Below, one piece after another: positions 1 to 9,550 of a DNA stretch of 64,000 nt (the stretch's first letter is position 1; each line of letters opens with the position of its first letter). The stretch is from Mycobacterium sp. (GTDB taxonomy: Bacteria; Actinomycetota; Actinomycetes; Mycobacteriales; Mycobacteriaceae). The notes beneath the pieces were generated by a model that was given only the letters and a program-made list of their open reading frames with translations, was not told the DNA's origin and did not search any database. The position numbers and the translations under genes were made by a program. Where the stretch lies: assembly GCA_003987775.1 (NCBI GenBank), contig RXJD01000065.1:1-64000 (forward strand), read 5' to 3'.

Positions 1-151
1 CCGCCGACACCTCATCAGCGGCGGCCGCCGCCACCGACGTGGTCGACGGCGCCCACGACGCCGTCGCCTTCCTGACCGCCTCCCCGATCCCGCTCAAGTC
101 CGCCGCCGCCGCGGCCAGAGCCTCAGGTGCTGCGATCAGAAAAGTCGACAT
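1..151 (-). CDS. PE family protein, N-terminal fragment
   Basis: The reverse strand from an ATG at 151 reads MSTFLIAAPEALAAAAADLS and continues to the window edge, giving 50 residues. This is the N-terminal signature of the mycobacterial PE family: a short hydrophobic start, a Pro-Glu pair at residues 9-10, then an Ala-rich helix. PE proteins are usually exported by type VII (ESX) systems, often paired with a PPE partner. The C-terminal part lies outside the window, so the subclass (plain PE, PE_PGRS or lipase-linked) cannot be told. A second ATG at 164 is out of frame. The nearest neighbour is the end of the AAA ATPase gene at 235. Confidence 0.85.
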   Translation of the reverse strand, partial: MSTFLIAAPEALAAAAADLSGIGEAVRKATASWAPSTTSVAAAAADEVSA

Positions 152-234
152 CTGCGGCTCCCATCATTGGGGCGAGCTGAACGGCTAAATATATTTCAGA
201 AAATCCATAATGCGAAGACCTGGGCTGCCGTGTC

Positions 235-2397
235 CTACGGCGCCTGCCGGCCGAATTCGCGCAACGACTCGATCTGCAGCGGATCCAGCGAGGGCCGCAC
301 CTTTTCCCGGGCGGCGGCCAGGTCGGCCGCAGTGACGTCGGCGGCGTCGATGGAGCGCCGCATCGCCGTCAGCGCGGCCTCGCGCAGCAGGGCCACGCAG
401 TCCGCCGCGCTGTATCCGTCCAGTCCGGCAGCCACCGCATCCAGGTCGACATCGGAGCTCAGCGGAATGGATTTGCCTGCGGTGCGCAGGATTTCGCGCC
501 GGGCATCGGCGTCGGGCGGTTCGACGAACACCAACCGTTCCAGCCTGCCCGGACGCAGCAGTGCCGGGTCGATCAGATCCGGCCGGTTGGTGGCGCCCAG
601 CACGACGACGTCGCGCAGTGGGTCGATCCCGTCCAATTCGGTCAGCAACGCGGCCACCACACGGTCGGTCACGCCCGAGTCGAAGCTCTGGCCGCGCCGC
701 GGCGCCAGCGCGTCCACCTCGTCGAGGAACACCAGTGACGGTGCGGAATCCCTTGCACGCCGGAACAATTCGCGGACTGCCTTCTCCGAGGAGCCCACCC
801 ATTTGTCCATCAGCTCGGAGCCCTTGACGGCGTGCACGCTCAGCTGGCCGGTGCTGGCCAGGGCGCGGACCACGAAGGTCTTGCCGCAGCCCGGCGGGCC
901 GTAGAGCAGCACCCCGCGTGGCGGGTCGACGCCGAGACGGGAGAAGGTGTCCGGGTGCTGCAGCGGCCACAGCACCGCCTCGGTCAACGCCTGCTTGGCC
1001 TCCACCATGTCGCCGACGTCGGCCAGCGTCACGCTGCCGACGGTGACCTCCTCGCTGGCCGAGCGGGACAGCGGCCTGATTACCGACAGCGCGCCGATCA
1101 GATCCTCCTGGCTGAGTTTGGGTGGCTGGCCGTCGGCGCTGGCCCGCGACGCGGCCCGCAGTGCCGCTTCGCGCATCAGCGCCGCCAGGTCGGCGACGAC
1201 GAATCCTGGTGTCCGCGAGGCTATCTCGTCGAGATCGAGTTCGGTGACGGGCACCTTCTTCAGCAACGCCTCCAACAGCGCCTTGCGGGTTCCGGCGTCG
1301 GGCAGCGGCAGGCCCAGTTCACGGTCGCACAACTCCGGGGAGCGCAGTCGGGCATCGATCTGGTCGGGTCGTGCCGTTGTGGCGATCACCGCGACGCCGT
1401 CGGTGGCCACGGCCTTGCGCAACTCGGTGAGGATCAGCGCGGCGACCGGGTCGGGCGCTTCCGGCAGTAGGGCGTCGACGTCGGTGATCAGTAGCACCCC
1501 ACCGCCGTCACTGACCGTGGTGACCGCCGTCGACACCGCGCGCAGCCGGTCCTCGGCGGCCAGTGCGCCAATAGCCGGGCCGTCCACCTCGACCAGCCTG
1601 CGCCCGGCGCACACCGCACGGACCAGCGTCACCTTGCCGACACCGGCGGGCCCCGACACCAGGACACCGAGATTGGTGCCGGCGCCCAGGGACTTCAACA
1701 GATGCGGCTCGTCCAGGGCGAGCTTGAGCCACTCGGTGAGCTTGGCCGCCTGCGGCTGCGCCCCCTTGAGCTCCTCGACCTGCATCTCCGGGGTCGAGAC
1801 GTCGACGGCCGGGATCAGCCGGGACGTGTCGGGGACGGCGGTGCCCCAGCTGACCAGCGTGTTGGGCTGGACGCTGACCGGTCCGTGCGGGTCGACACCG
1901 GTGACGGTCAGCAGCTCGGAGGTCCAGCTGATCCCGACCGACGACGCCAGCGCGCGGGTGGCGGTCGACGTCGACGTGCCGGGGCCCAGGTCGCGCGGCA
2001 ACAGTGACACCGCGTCGCCGACCGTCATCACCTTGCCCAGCAGGGCCTGGCGCAGCGTCGCCGGGGACAGCGACTGCGTGGCCAGCGTCGAACCGCTCAG
2101 CGTCACGGTGCGCGCCCCGTAGACGGTGACCGCGCTGACGATCACCTCCGTGCCTTCCCGCAGCCCCGCGTTGGACAGTGTGACGTCATCCAGCAGCACG
2201 ATGCCTATCGGGATGTCGCCGGTAGCCATGCCCGCCACTGCGGCGGTGGTGCGAGACCCGGTGAGTGACACCGCATCCCACTCCCGGATGCCCAACGCGA
2301 CGATGGTGCTCGGGTGCAGCCGGACCACACCGCGGCGCGAGTCGACCGCGGACGTGTTCAGCCGCGCGGTGAGAGCGAGCTGATTGGGCCGGGTCAC
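235..2397 (-). CDS. CDC48-like double AAA+ ATPase (Rv0435c homologue)
   Basis: The 720-residue protein has an N-terminal beta-barrel-like region (about 1-190) and two AAA modules. The second module has a full Walker A (GPPGCGKTF, near residue 500), Walker B (VFLDEVDAL) and an arginine-finger region (DPALLRPGRLER). The first module is degenerate: its P-loop reads GPAGVGKVT, with Val where Ser/Thr normally follows Lys, and its Walker B reads LLITDVDAL, lacking the Glu after the first Asp. CDC48/p97 relatives unfold proteins, but the mycobacterial substrate is unknown. The gene starts one base after the pssA stop, so it is probably the last gene of a psd-pssA-ATPase operon. Confidence 0.9.
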   Translation of the reverse strand: MTRPNQLALTARLNTSAVDSRRGVVRLHPSTIVALGIREWDAVSLTGSRTTAAVAGMATGDIPIGIVLLDDVTLSNAGLREGTEVIVSAVTVYGARTVTLSGSTLATQSLSPATLRQALLGKVMTVGDAVSLLPRDLGPGTSTSTATRALASSVGISWTSELLTVTGVDPHGPVSVQPNTLVSWGTAVPDTSRLIPAVDVSTPEMQVEELKGAQPQAAKLTEWLKLALDEPHLLKSLGAGTNLGVLVSGPAGVGKVTLVRAVCAGRRLVEVDGPAIGALAAEDRLRAVSTAVTTVSDGGGVLLITDVDALLPEAPDPVAALILTELRKAVATDGVAVIATTARPDQIDARLRSPELCDRELGLPLPDAGTRKALLEALLKKVPVTELDLDEIASRTPGFVVADLAALMREAALRAASRASADGQPPKLSQEDLIGALSVIRPLSRSASEEVTVGSVTLADVGDMVEAKQALTEAVLWPLQHPDTFSRLGVDPPRGVLLYGPPGCGKTFVVRALASTGQLSVHAVKGSELMDKWVGSSEKAVRELFRRARDSAPSLVFLDEVDALAPRRGQSFDSGVTDRVVAALLTELDGIDPLRDVVVLGATNRPDLIDPALLRPGRLERLVFVEPPDADARREILRTAGKSIPLSSDVDLDAVAAGLDGYSAADCVALLREAALTAMRRSIDAADVTAADLAAAREKVRPSLDPLQIESLREFGRQAP

Positions 2398-2398
2398 G

Positions 2399-3253
2399 TC
2401 ACCTGCCCGGCTTGCGCAACCCGAGCCGCGCCATCGACCGTCGGTGCGGCTGGGCCCGTCGGGTCGCGCGCCGGGCGGCGCGTCGTTGCTTGTTGTCGTC
2501 TTCCCACGCTTCCGGGTGTTTGGCCAGCCAGCGCTTGCTGCGCACCGCGAACGGGATGTGGCACACGTAGGAGATGATGATGATCCAGATCAGGACATAG
2601 GGCGCCAGCACCGCGGCCGCGGCGGCGATGGCCAGCACCGCCAGCAGTGGGGCCGCCCAGTTCGGCGGCACGGCCAGGGTGTGGAACTTCTTCATCGGGA
2701 TCGCACTGACCATCAGCAGCGAGGTTCCCGTGATCCATAGGCCCAGGAACCAGATGGACGTCCACCACCCCTCGCCGAACTGCAGTTTGAGGCCGATCGT
2801 CCCGATCATCGACACCGCGCCGGCCGGGGCGGGCATTCCGACGAAGTACTCCTTGGCATAGGGCGGCAGCGTCCCGTCGTCCTGCTGGGCGTTGTACCTG
2901 GCCAGTCGCAACACCACACACACCGCATACAGCAACACCACCGCCCAGCCGACCGGCCACTTGGACAGCATCGTCACGTAGACCACCAGGGCCGGGGTCA
3001 CGCCGAAGTTCACCGAGTCGGCCAGCGAGTCGATCTCGGCGCCCATCCGGGACTGTGCGTCCAGGATGCGGGCCACCCGGCCGTCCAGCGCGTCGAGGAT
3101 GGCGGCCACGGCGATCAGCGCCATTGCGGGGATCGGCTTGTGGTCGAGGGCGAATTTGATCGAGGTGAGGCCGGCGCAGATGGACAGCACGGTCATGGCA
3201 CTGGGCAGCAGGTGCAGCGCCTCGGTGCGCCGGACCCGTGGTTTGTTGATCAT
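2399..3253 (-). CDS. pssA: CDP-diacylglycerol--serine O-phosphatidyltransferase
   Basis: PssA makes phosphatidylserine from CDP-diacylglycerol and serine in the membrane, the first step toward phosphatidylethanolamine. The 284-residue protein carries the CDP-alcohol phosphotransferase motif in the form DALDGRVAR, then eight residues, then GAEIDSLAD (about residues 53-78), with all the metal-binding Asp residues present. About six to seven hydrophobic segments follow, and the tail is basic ([16 protein letters not shown]). The start codon overlaps the psd stop as ATGA (3250-3253), so the two consecutive pathway enzymes are translationally coupled. Confidence 0.95.
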   Translation of the reverse strand: MINKPRVRRTEALHLLPSAMTVLSICAGLTSIKFALDHKPIPAMALIAVAAILDALDGRVARILDAQSRMGAEIDSLADSVNFGVTPALVVYVTMLSKWPVGWAVVLLYAVCVVLRLARYNAQQDDGTLPPYAKEYFVGMPAPAGAVSMIGTIGLKLQFGEGWWTSIWFLGLWITGTSLLMVSAIPMKKFHTLAVPPNWAAPLLAVLAIAAAAAVLAPYVLIWIIIISYVCHIPFAVRSKRWLAKHPEAWEDDNKQRRAARRATRRAQPHRRSMARLGLRKPGR

Positions 3254-3957
3254 GAGAGCTCCGCCAGGACGGTCTCGCCGCCCAGCGTGCGCTGGCCGAG
3301 GGTGACGATCGGCTGGGCTCCCGGCGGCAGGTAGGTGTCCAGCCGCGAGCCGAACCGGATCAGTCCGTAGGTTTCCCCGATCGCGAGCCGGTCGCCGACG
3401 TGCGCGTCGCAGACGATGCGGCGCGCGACGAGACCGGCGATCTGGACGACGACCAGGTCCTCGCCGTTGTCCATCCGGATGCGGACGCTGGTGCGCTCGT
3501 TGGCCTCGCTGGCCTCGGGAAGATCGGCGGAAAGAAAACTGCCCGGACGGTGCTGGACGGCGATCACCTCACCGCTCACCGGCGCCCGCTGTACGTGGAC
3601 GTCCAGGATGGACAGAAAGATGCTGATCCGCGGACGTGGCACGTCACCCATGCTGAGTTCGGCGGGCGGGACCGTGGTGTCGATCACGCAGACCGTGCCG
3701 TCGGCGGGCGCGACAACGGCGCCGGGCCGGGTGGGCGGCACCCGCGTCGGGTGCCGGAAGAACCCCGCGCAGGCGCCGGCCGCCAACAGGCCGGTCCGGC
3801 GCAGCCACCGGTGCCGGTATCCGATCGCGGCCAGGGCCAGGCCCGCACCGATGAACGGCCGCCCGCCCGGGTGTACCGGGGGAACGGTGTCGCGCACCAA
3901 CTCGATCAGGTGAGCGGGACCTTGAGAAGAGCCAGGGCGTCGTGCCACGCGGGTCAT
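3250..3957 (-). CDS. psd: Phosphatidylserine decarboxylase proenzyme
   Basis: Psd converts phosphatidylserine to phosphatidylethanolamine. The 235-residue proenzyme has a membrane-associated N-terminal part (about 38-70) and the self-cleavage site in [10 protein letters not shown], about 32 residues from the C-terminus. Cleavage between Gly and Ser is known in this family to generate the pyruvoyl cofactor on the small alpha chain. The HVQRAPVSG segment is typical of the catalytic domain. It is the first gene of the leftward psd-pssA-ATPase operon, and the MFS gene diverges from it about 90 bases away. Confidence 0.95.
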   Translation of the reverse strand: MTRVARRPGSSQGPAHLIELVRDTVPPVHPGGRPFIGAGLALAAIGYRHRWLRRTGLLAAGACAGFFRHPTRVPPTRPGAVVAPADGTVCVIDTTVPPAELSMGDVPRPRISIFLSILDVHVQRAPVSGEVIAVQHRPGSFLSADLPEASEANERTSVRIRMDNGEDLVVVQIAGLVARRIVCDAHVGDRLAIGETYGLIRFGSRLDTYLPPGAQPIVTLGQRTLGGETVLAELS

Positions 3958-4045
3958 CTTACGTATGCGTGCATCGGCGGCGTGGTTCGTTGGGCCCCGG
4001 GCAGGGAAAGTAGACAGCGAGCCTGCTTGTTTCTAGGAGTCCGAT

Positions 4046-5221
4046 ATTCCGACCCCATGCCTCAATACCGCGGCACTGCGCCGGGCAAAGATCGGCGTCA
4101 CCGCGACGTTCGTCGCTCACGCCGTGGTGTTCTCGTCCTGGGCAGCCCATATCCCGCAGGTCAAGGCGGCCCTCGCGTTGTCCGACGGGGCACTGGGAAC
4201 GGCGTTGTTCGGGGCGCCCCTCGGTTCGGTCGCGGCGACCTTGTGCAGCCACTGGGCGCTGCCGCGCTGGGGGAGTCGCCGGTTGGTGCCTGTGCTGCTC
4301 ACCGGCCATGCGTTCGCCGCGATGACGGTCGGGCTGGCCACATCCGGCTGGTGGCTTTTTCTGAGCCTGATGCTGTGGGGCTGGTTTCAGGGCGCCCTGG
4401 ACGTCGCGATGAACACCCAGGCCGGCACCGTCGAGCGGCTGGCGCGCGCCCCGATCATGGCCCGGTTCCATGGCATGTGGAGCGTGGGTGCGCTGCTGGG
4501 TGCGCTGATCGGTGCGGCCTGCGTCAGCGTCGGCATCGGGCTCGAACCACAGCTTGTGGTGCTGGGGGCCGTGGTGCTGGTGCTGGTCGGGCCGCTCACG
4601 CTGCGCCTGACCGTCGACGACAACGTCGACTCAGCAGCAGAAGGGCGAGGGCGCACCTGGACCCCGACGGTGGCGATTCTGGCGGCGGTGGCATTCGCGT
4701 CGTTTCTGTGCGAGGGAGCCGCCACCGACTGGTCGGCGAACTACGTGCACGACGTCGTCGGCGCCGGCGCCGGGGTGTCAGCGCTGAGCTATGCGGCCTA
4801 CACCCTGGCGATGGTCGTCATCCGGTTCGGTGCCCTGCGCCTACACGCCCGCGTCCCGGCGCGGCGGCTGCTCCCGGCGCTGGCTATGGTCGCCGCCGTC
4901 GGCATGAGCATCACGCTCGCCGCCGCCGATCCGGTGGTCAGCGTGATCGGGTTCGCCGGCGTGGGGGCGGGGGTCGCGCTGCTGGTGCCCACGGCATTCA
5001 GCGCCGCCTATTCGGCCGGCAGCGGCGGCTCGGCGATCGCCCTGGTCGCCGCGACGGGCTGGGTGGGCTATCTGCTCGGCCCGCCGCTGATCGGCCACCT
5101 CGCTCAGTGGGCCGGTCTCTCGGCCGCACTGGTCACCATTCCGGTGGTGCTCTCGGTCGCCGCTGCGGCGATCGCGGCCACCTCCGCTTTCGATGCGGCC
5201 GACGAATTCCACCGGACTTAG
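4046..5221 (+). CDS. MFS transporter with a non-canonical or lost start codon
   Basis: This is a major facilitator protein with about 12 hydrophobic segments; the substrate is not recognisable. The first canonical start in frame is GTG at 4124, which would cut the first membrane helix in half. Family-like sequence (ALRRAKIGVTATFVAHAVVF) continues in frame upstream to a TAG at 4034-4036. In that stretch there is no ATG, GTG or TTG, but an ATT at 4046-4048 lies six bases after an AGGAG (4035-4039), an ideal Shine-Dalgarno spacing. The ATG at 4057 is in another frame. Either ATT is used, as in infC, or the start has mutated. The stop overlaps the convergent moeA2 end by four bases. Confidence 0.7.
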   Translation: MPTPCLNTAALRRAKIGVTATFVAHAVVFSSWAAHIPQVKAALALSDGALGTALFGAPLGSVAATLCSHWALPRWGSRRLVPVLLTGHAFAAMTVGLATSGWWLFLSLMLWGWFQGALDVAMNTQAGTVERLARAPIMARFHGMWSVGALLGALIGAACVSVGIGLEPQLVVLGAVVLVLVGPLTLRLTVDDNVDSAAEGRGRTWTPTVAILAAVAFASFLCEGAATDWSANYVHDVVGAGAGVSALSYAAYTLAMVVIRFGALRLHARVPARRLLPALAMVAAVGMSITLAAADPVVSVIGFAGVGAGVALLVPTAFSAAYSAGSGGSAIALVAATGWVGYLLGPPLIGHLAQWAGLSAALVTIPVVLSVAAAAIAATSAFDAADEFHRT

Positions 5222-6432
5222 CTCAGGTCCCACACCTGCAGTTCGGTGCCGGCCGGCACCTCCACCACGTCTTCCGGAATGTCCAACAGTGCGTTCGCGG
5301 AGGCCAGCCAGCGCAGGTGATGCGACGCCGGCGGGCCGTAGCTGGTGACCTGTCCCGCGGCGGCGTCCAGGATGGCGCGCCGGAACTGCCGCTTGCCACG
5401 CGGCGACGTCACCGCCTCGGTGAGCACCGCGGACCGCTTCGGCCGCTCGGGGTTCGGCAGCCCCATCGCCGTGCGCAGCGCCGGCCGGATGAACACCTCG
5501 AAGGACACCAGCGCGCTGACCGGGTTGCCGGGCAACGTGACGATCGGTGTGCCCGCCACGAAACCCGCGCCCTGCGGCATGCCCGGCTGCATCGCCACCT
5601 TGACGAACGCCACGCCTTCACCGCCTTGCACGCCGTGGGGACCAAAGGCGTCCTTGACCACTTCGTAAGCGCCGGCGCTGACGCCTCCACTGGTGATGAT
5701 CAGGTCCGCGTCGGCCGCGTACCGGTCCAGGATCGCGGTGAATTGCGCGACGTCGTCACCGGCGGTCGCGGTGGCAACCACGTCGGCGCCGGCTTCCCGG
5801 ACCGCGGCCGCCAGCATCACCGAGTTGGACTCGTAGATCTGTCCGGGCCGCAGCGGGGTGCCCGGTGCCACCAGTTCGGATCCGGTGGACATCAGCAGCA
5901 CCCGTTGCCTCGGGACCACCGGCAACTCGGCCAGCCCCAGCGCGGCAAGCAGTCCGAGCGCGGCCGGTGTCACCACCTCGCCGGCCGTGAGCACGATGGT
6001 GCCGGCCTCGACGTCCTCGCCGGCCCGGCGGATGTGTCTGCCGGCCTCGGAATGCTGCCGGATCTGCACGGACTGCACGCCACCGTCGGTGGCCTCTACC
6101 GGCACGATGGCCGTCGCGCCGGCCGGCAGCGGTGCTCCGGTCATGATCCGGTGCGCGGTGCCGGGTTGCAGGGTCAGCTCGTCGGTGCGGCCGGCCGGGA
6201 TGTCCTCGGCGACCGGCAGCACCACCGGGTGCTCGGGCGTCGCGCCCGCGGTGTCCTCGGCGCGCACCGCATAGCCGTCCATCGCGGAGTTGTCGAAGAC
6301 CGGCAGCGACAACGGCGCGACGACGTCCCCGGCCAGCGCCAGGCCCAGGGCGTCGGCCAGGGCCGCGTTGACGGCGGGACGGGCCGCGATCATCTGCGCG
6401 ATCGCGTGCTGATGCTCGGTGACGGAACGCAT
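5218..6432 (-). CDS. moeA2: Molybdopterin molybdenumtransferase MoeA
   Basis: MoeA inserts molybdate into adenylylated molybdopterin to finish the molybdenum cofactor. The 404-residue protein has the family length and order: N-terminal LPVFDNSAMDGYAVR, RIMTGAPLPAGATAIVPVE, the MPT-binding domain STGSELV ... IITSGGVSAGAYEVV, and the C-terminal domain beginning after VTLPGNPVSA. It starts one base after the stop of the SDR gene, so the two are probably co-transcribed. Position between psd and the SDR gene matches M. tuberculosis moeA2 (Rv0438c). Confidence 0.92.
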   Translation of the reverse strand: MRSVTEHQHAIAQMIAARPAVNAALADALGLALAGDVVAPLSLPVFDNSAMDGYAVRAEDTAGATPEHPVVLPVAEDIPAGRTDELTLQPGTAHRIMTGAPLPAGATAIVPVEATDGGVQSVQIRQHSEAGRHIRRAGEDVEAGTIVLTAGEVVTPAALGLLAALGLAELPVVPRQRVLLMSTGSELVAPGTPLRPGQIYESNSVMLAAAVREAGADVVATATAGDDVAQFTAILDRYAADADLIITSGGVSAGAYEVVKDAFGPHGVQGGEGVAFVKVAMQPGMPQGAGFVAGTPIVTLPGNPVSALVSFEVFIRPALRTAMGLPNPERPKRSAVLTEAVTSPRGKRQFRRAILDAAAGQVTSYGPPASHHLRWLASANALLDIPEDVVEVPAGTELQVWDLS

Positions 6433-6433
6433 G

Positions 6434-7378
6434 TCAGACCGGGAACTTCACGCCGGTGAGTTCTTCGGAGACACTCCAGAGCCGGCGTTGCAGCTCTGCG
6501 TCGTGCGACTGCGCGCTGGACTGCACCAGCTTCGGGTGCCCGCGTTGCTCACCGAGACCGTCCGGGCCGTAGTACTGACCGCCTTCGACCGCCGGGTCGG
6601 TGGCCGCCCGCAGCGTCGGCAGCGCACCGGCCTCCGCGCTCTGGAAGAGCAGCGGCGCGAGCGCGTTGAGTGGCCGCAGGATACGGGGGACGTTGCGGGC
6701 CAGTTCGGTGGCCGAGCCGCCCGGGTGCGCGGCGACGGCGATGGTGTGCGCCTTCCCGGCTTGCTGGGCGGCCGACAGCCGGCGCTGCAGCTCGTAGGTG
6801 AACAGCAGATTGGCCAGCTTCGACTGTCCGTACGCGCCGATCCGGCTGTAGCTGCGTTCCCACTGCAGGTCGTCGAAGTGGATCGCGGCGCGCATACGGT
6901 GGCCGAGGCTGCTGACCGTCACCACCCGGGAGTCGCGCACGCCGAGCAGGTGGTCGAGCAGCAGCCCGGTCAACGCGAAGTGCCCGAGATGGTTCGTGCC
7001 GAACTGCAACTCGAAACCGTCCGCGGTCAGCTCCTTCGGCGTCCACATCACGCCGGCGTTGTTGATCAGCAGATCGATGCGCGGATAGGCGCTGCGCAGC
7101 TCGTCGGCCGCCCGGCGCACCGATGCCAGCGAGCTGAGGTCGAGTTCGGTCAACGTGACCTGAGCATCGTTTTTGGCGGCGACGATGCGGGACAGCGCGG
7201 CGTTGCCCTTGTCCAGGTTGCGTACCGTCAGCACCACGTGGGCACCGTGGAAGGCCAGGGCGGCAGCGGTGTGGTAGCCGAGCCCGGTGTTGGCGCCGGT
7301 GACGACCACGGTGCGCCCGCTCTGGTCCGGGATGTCGGCGGTCGTCCACTTGCGGTCTTGAATGCTGTTGGAAGCCAT
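6434..7378 (-). CDS. Short-chain dehydrogenase/reductase (Rv0439c homologue)
   Basis: This 314-residue SDR has the nucleotide-binding TGANTGLG motif about 25 residues after MASNSIQDRK, the NNAGVMW motif, and the catalytic Tyr-x-x-x-Lys as YGQSK. It resembles the retinol-dehydrogenase-like mycobacterial SDRs; the substrate is unknown. The reading frame stays open far upstream, antisense to the monooxygenase gene, but the ATG at 7378 is chosen because the Rossmann fold begins just after it. It diverges from the monooxygenase gene with about 55-65 bases between them. Confidence 0.88.
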   Translation of the reverse strand: MASNSIQDRKWTTADIPDQSGRTVVVTGANTGLGYHTAAALAFHGAHVVLTVRNLDKGNAALSRIVAAKNDAQVTLTELDLSSLASVRRAADELRSAYPRIDLLINNAGVMWTPKELTADGFELQFGTNHLGHFALTGLLLDHLLGVRDSRVVTVSSLGHRMRAAIHFDDLQWERSYSRIGAYGQSKLANLLFTYELQRRLSAAQQAGKAHTIAVAAHPGGSATELARNVPRILRPLNALAPLLFQSAEAGALPTLRAATDPAVEGGQYYGPDGLGEQRGHPKLVQSSAQSHDAELQRRLWSVSEELTGVKFPV

Positions 7379-7444
7379 GGCCCGAACATACTCACGCGCA
7401 ACCCCGGCGCGGCGGCACGTACATTTGAGAACGTGGTTACCGGG

Positions 7445-8896
7445 ATGCGCCAACGTCATTCCCCAAGCCGGCCGTCGGTGGGCATCATCGGCGCCGGCGC
7501 GGGCGGTATCGCGATGGGCATCCAGCTCGCTGCCGGCGGATACGACTTCACCATCTTCGATCGCGCCGACGGCTTCGGCGGGACCGGGCGGCACAACACC
7601 TTTCCCGGCGCGGCCTGCGATGTGCCGTCGCACCTCTATTCGTTCTCCTTCGCGCTCAATCCCCGCTGGAGCAAGACCTATGCGAACCAGCCCGAGATCC
7701 TCGCCTACCTCGAACGGGTCGCCGCCGACCATGGGCTCGAACCCCACCTGCGGTGCGCGACCACGATCAGCACGGCGCGGTGGTCCGGCCGGTGTTGGAC
7801 ACTGCAGACCGAGGACGGTGACGAGCACGAGTTCGACTACGTGGTGAGCGCGGTCGGCATGCTCGACGTTCCGCACGTGCCGGACATTCCGGGTGCGCGA
7901 CGGTTCCGCGGCCGGCAGTTCCATTCGGCCCGCTGGGATCACACCAGGTCGACGGCCGGTGAGCGGGTGGCTTCGATCGGCACCGGCGCCAGTGCCGTGC
8001 AGTACGTGCCGGCAATCGCACCGCAGGCCGCTCACCTGACCGTGTTCCAGCGGACCCCGATCTGGATCGCGCCGCGCTTCGACTTCCCGTTCACCGCCGA
8101 GCAGCACGAGCTGTTCGAGCGCGATCCGACGGAGGCCCGCAAGCTGCGCGAGGAGGCCTTTGCGTCCTACGAGTCGTCCAGCTTCGACGTCGACGCGGCC
8201 CAGACCCACGAGCAGACCGAGCTGGCGCGCAGCTACCTGATGCGCAAAGTGGTGGACCCGGTGTTGCGGGCCAAGCTCACACCGGACTACCCGGTGGGCT
8301 GCAAGCGGCCGCTGCAGTCCCGCGAGTGGTATCCGACCTTCGCGCTGCCGCATGTCGAGCTGGAGACCACCCCGATCGCCGAGTTGACCGAGCACGGCGT
8401 GCGCACCGTCGATGGAGTCGAACACCGGGTCGACACCGTTATCTACGGCACCGGGTTCAAGGCTGCCGACTACCTGGCCAGCATCGACGTCTACGGCGAG
8501 GGCGGCCGCCGGCTGCGCGACGACTGGAGTGACGGCGCCGAGGCCTACCTCGGCACGATGGTGGCGGGATATCCGAACCTGTTCACCCTCTACGGGCCCA
8601 ATACCAACGGGGTCAATTCGATCCTGTACATCCACGAGGCGCAGACGACCTTCATCCGGCACATCCTGGACACAGTCGCGCAGCGGGGAGCGCGCGCGGT
8701 CGTGGTGACCGAGGCCGCCCAGCGGCGCTACAACGACGAACTACAGGCCGCCATGGAAGGCAAGGTGTGGCTGGCCAACTGCAACAGCTATTACCGCCAT
8801 CCCAGCGGCAAAGTGGTGACCCAGCTTCCGTTCAGCGGCCGGACGTTCTTCGAACGCACCCGCGCGATGGTCGCCGGCGACTATGTGCTGAGTTGA
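7445..8896 (+). CDS. Flavin-containing (Baeyer-Villiger type) monooxygenase
   Basis: The protein of about 484 residues binds FAD through GIIGAGAGGIAMG near its start and NADPH through IGTGASAV in the middle. Between them lies FRGRQFHSARWD, matching the Baeyer-Villiger fingerprint F-x-G-x-x-x-H-x-x-x-W. Members oxidise ketones to esters or lactones; the substrate cannot be predicted. An in-frame GTG at 7433 is an alternative start four codons earlier, and neither has a strong Shine-Dalgarno. The gene is not in the remembered M. tuberculosis order between Rv0439c and groEL2, so it is an insertion there or a loss in M. tuberculosis. Confidence 0.88.
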   Translation: MRQRHSPSRPSVGIIGAGAGGIAMGIQLAAGGYDFTIFDRADGFGGTGRHNTFPGAACDVPSHLYSFSFALNPRWSKTYANQPEILAYLERVAADHGLEPHLRCATTISTARWSGRCWTLQTEDGDEHEFDYVVSAVGMLDVPHVPDIPGARRFRGRQFHSARWDHTRSTAGERVASIGTGASAVQYVPAIAPQAAHLTVFQRTPIWIAPRFDFPFTAEQHELFERDPTEARKLREEAFASYESSSFDVDAAQTHEQTELARSYLMRKVVDPVLRAKLTPDYPVGCKRPLQSREWYPTFALPHVELETTPIAELTEHGVRTVDGVEHRVDTVIYGTGFKAADYLASIDVYGEGGRRLRDDWSDGAEAYLGTMVAGYPNLFTLYGPNTNGVNSILYIHEAQTTFIRHILDTVAQRGARAVVVTEAAQRRYNDELQAAMEGKVWLANCNSYYRHPSGKVVTQLPFSGRTFFERTRAMVAGDYVLS

Positions 8897-8913
8897 CCCT
8901 CGCGGGGTATCTG

Positions 8914-9408
8914 CTAGTCGATGATGTGGTTGTCGTGCGCGGCGAACCACGCGCGCCGCTCATCGTCGGTCATGTCGGCCAGCGCCGGGAACCCTTCGAA
9001 ATAGGCCTCGCGCGGTGCACCCGGCGCGAAGAGCATCAGCATCGATGCAGGTTCGTCCACCTCGTTGCGGAACCCGTGGATGCCGCCGGGCGGGACGTAA
9101 AGGAAGTCGCCCTGGCGGGCGTCGACCCAGTCTCGGCCGTCGTAGAGACGCATGGTGCCGGCCAGCACGAAGAAGGCCTCGGACATCGCACGGTGGAAAT
9201 GCGGGCCCGGCCCGCCGCCGGCCGGAGCGATGTCGACGCGGTACAGGCCGTAGTAGCCGTCGGTGGCCTGCTGATTGGCCAGGTAGTGGTACTTGACCCC
9301 GAAGTTCTCATAGTCCGGCGGTTCGTCTGCCCGCTTGAGCCAGGCGCTGACCTCCGGTTCCGCTTTGGTGTATCGCGGCGGGGGGTAAGGCGGCACTACC
9401 AGGGACAT
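8914..9408 (-). CDS. Cupin-domain protein
   Basis: A 164-residue protein starting MSLVVPPYPPPRYTK. The central cupin barrel carries PHFHRAMSEAFFVLAGTMRLYDG, holding the His and Glu metal ligands of cupin motif 1, and VPPGGIHGFRNE, holding the motif 2 His. It probably binds one metal ion and could be an oxygenase, isomerase or sugar-binding protein. The frame is open 19 codons further upstream, but the ATG at 9408 fits the family better. It is convergent with the monooxygenase gene (17-base gap) and sits on the far side of the groEL2 control region. Confidence 0.8.
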   Translation of the reverse strand: MSLVVPPYPPPRYTKAEPEVSAWLKRADEPPDYENFGVKYHYLANQQATDGYYGLYRVDIAPAGGGPGPHFHRAMSEAFFVLAGTMRLYDGRDWVDARQGDFLYVPPGGIHGFRNEVDEPASMLMLFAPGAPREAYFEGFPALADMTDDERRAWFAAHDNHIID

Positions 9409-9550
9409 CGCTCCAGTGTGCCCCGTGCGGGCGGCAGGATTCCCTCCGCCGAGCGTGAATTTCACGACGCGCCACGCCGGTGACGCGTCGGGTACTTCAC
9501 AACCGGCGCTTCAGCCCACGGCGAACGCGGCCGTCCACGCCCCGGGCGAT

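Noticed and set aside
3400..6459. A 1019-codon open frame on the plus strand
   Set aside because: It runs antisense to psd and moeA2 and out of frame with the MFS gene; its product is Arg/Gly-rich with no motif. High-GC shadow frame.
6419..7444. N-terminal extension of the monooxygenase frame
   Set aside because: It is antisense to the SDR gene; the flavin-binding fold starts right after 7445.
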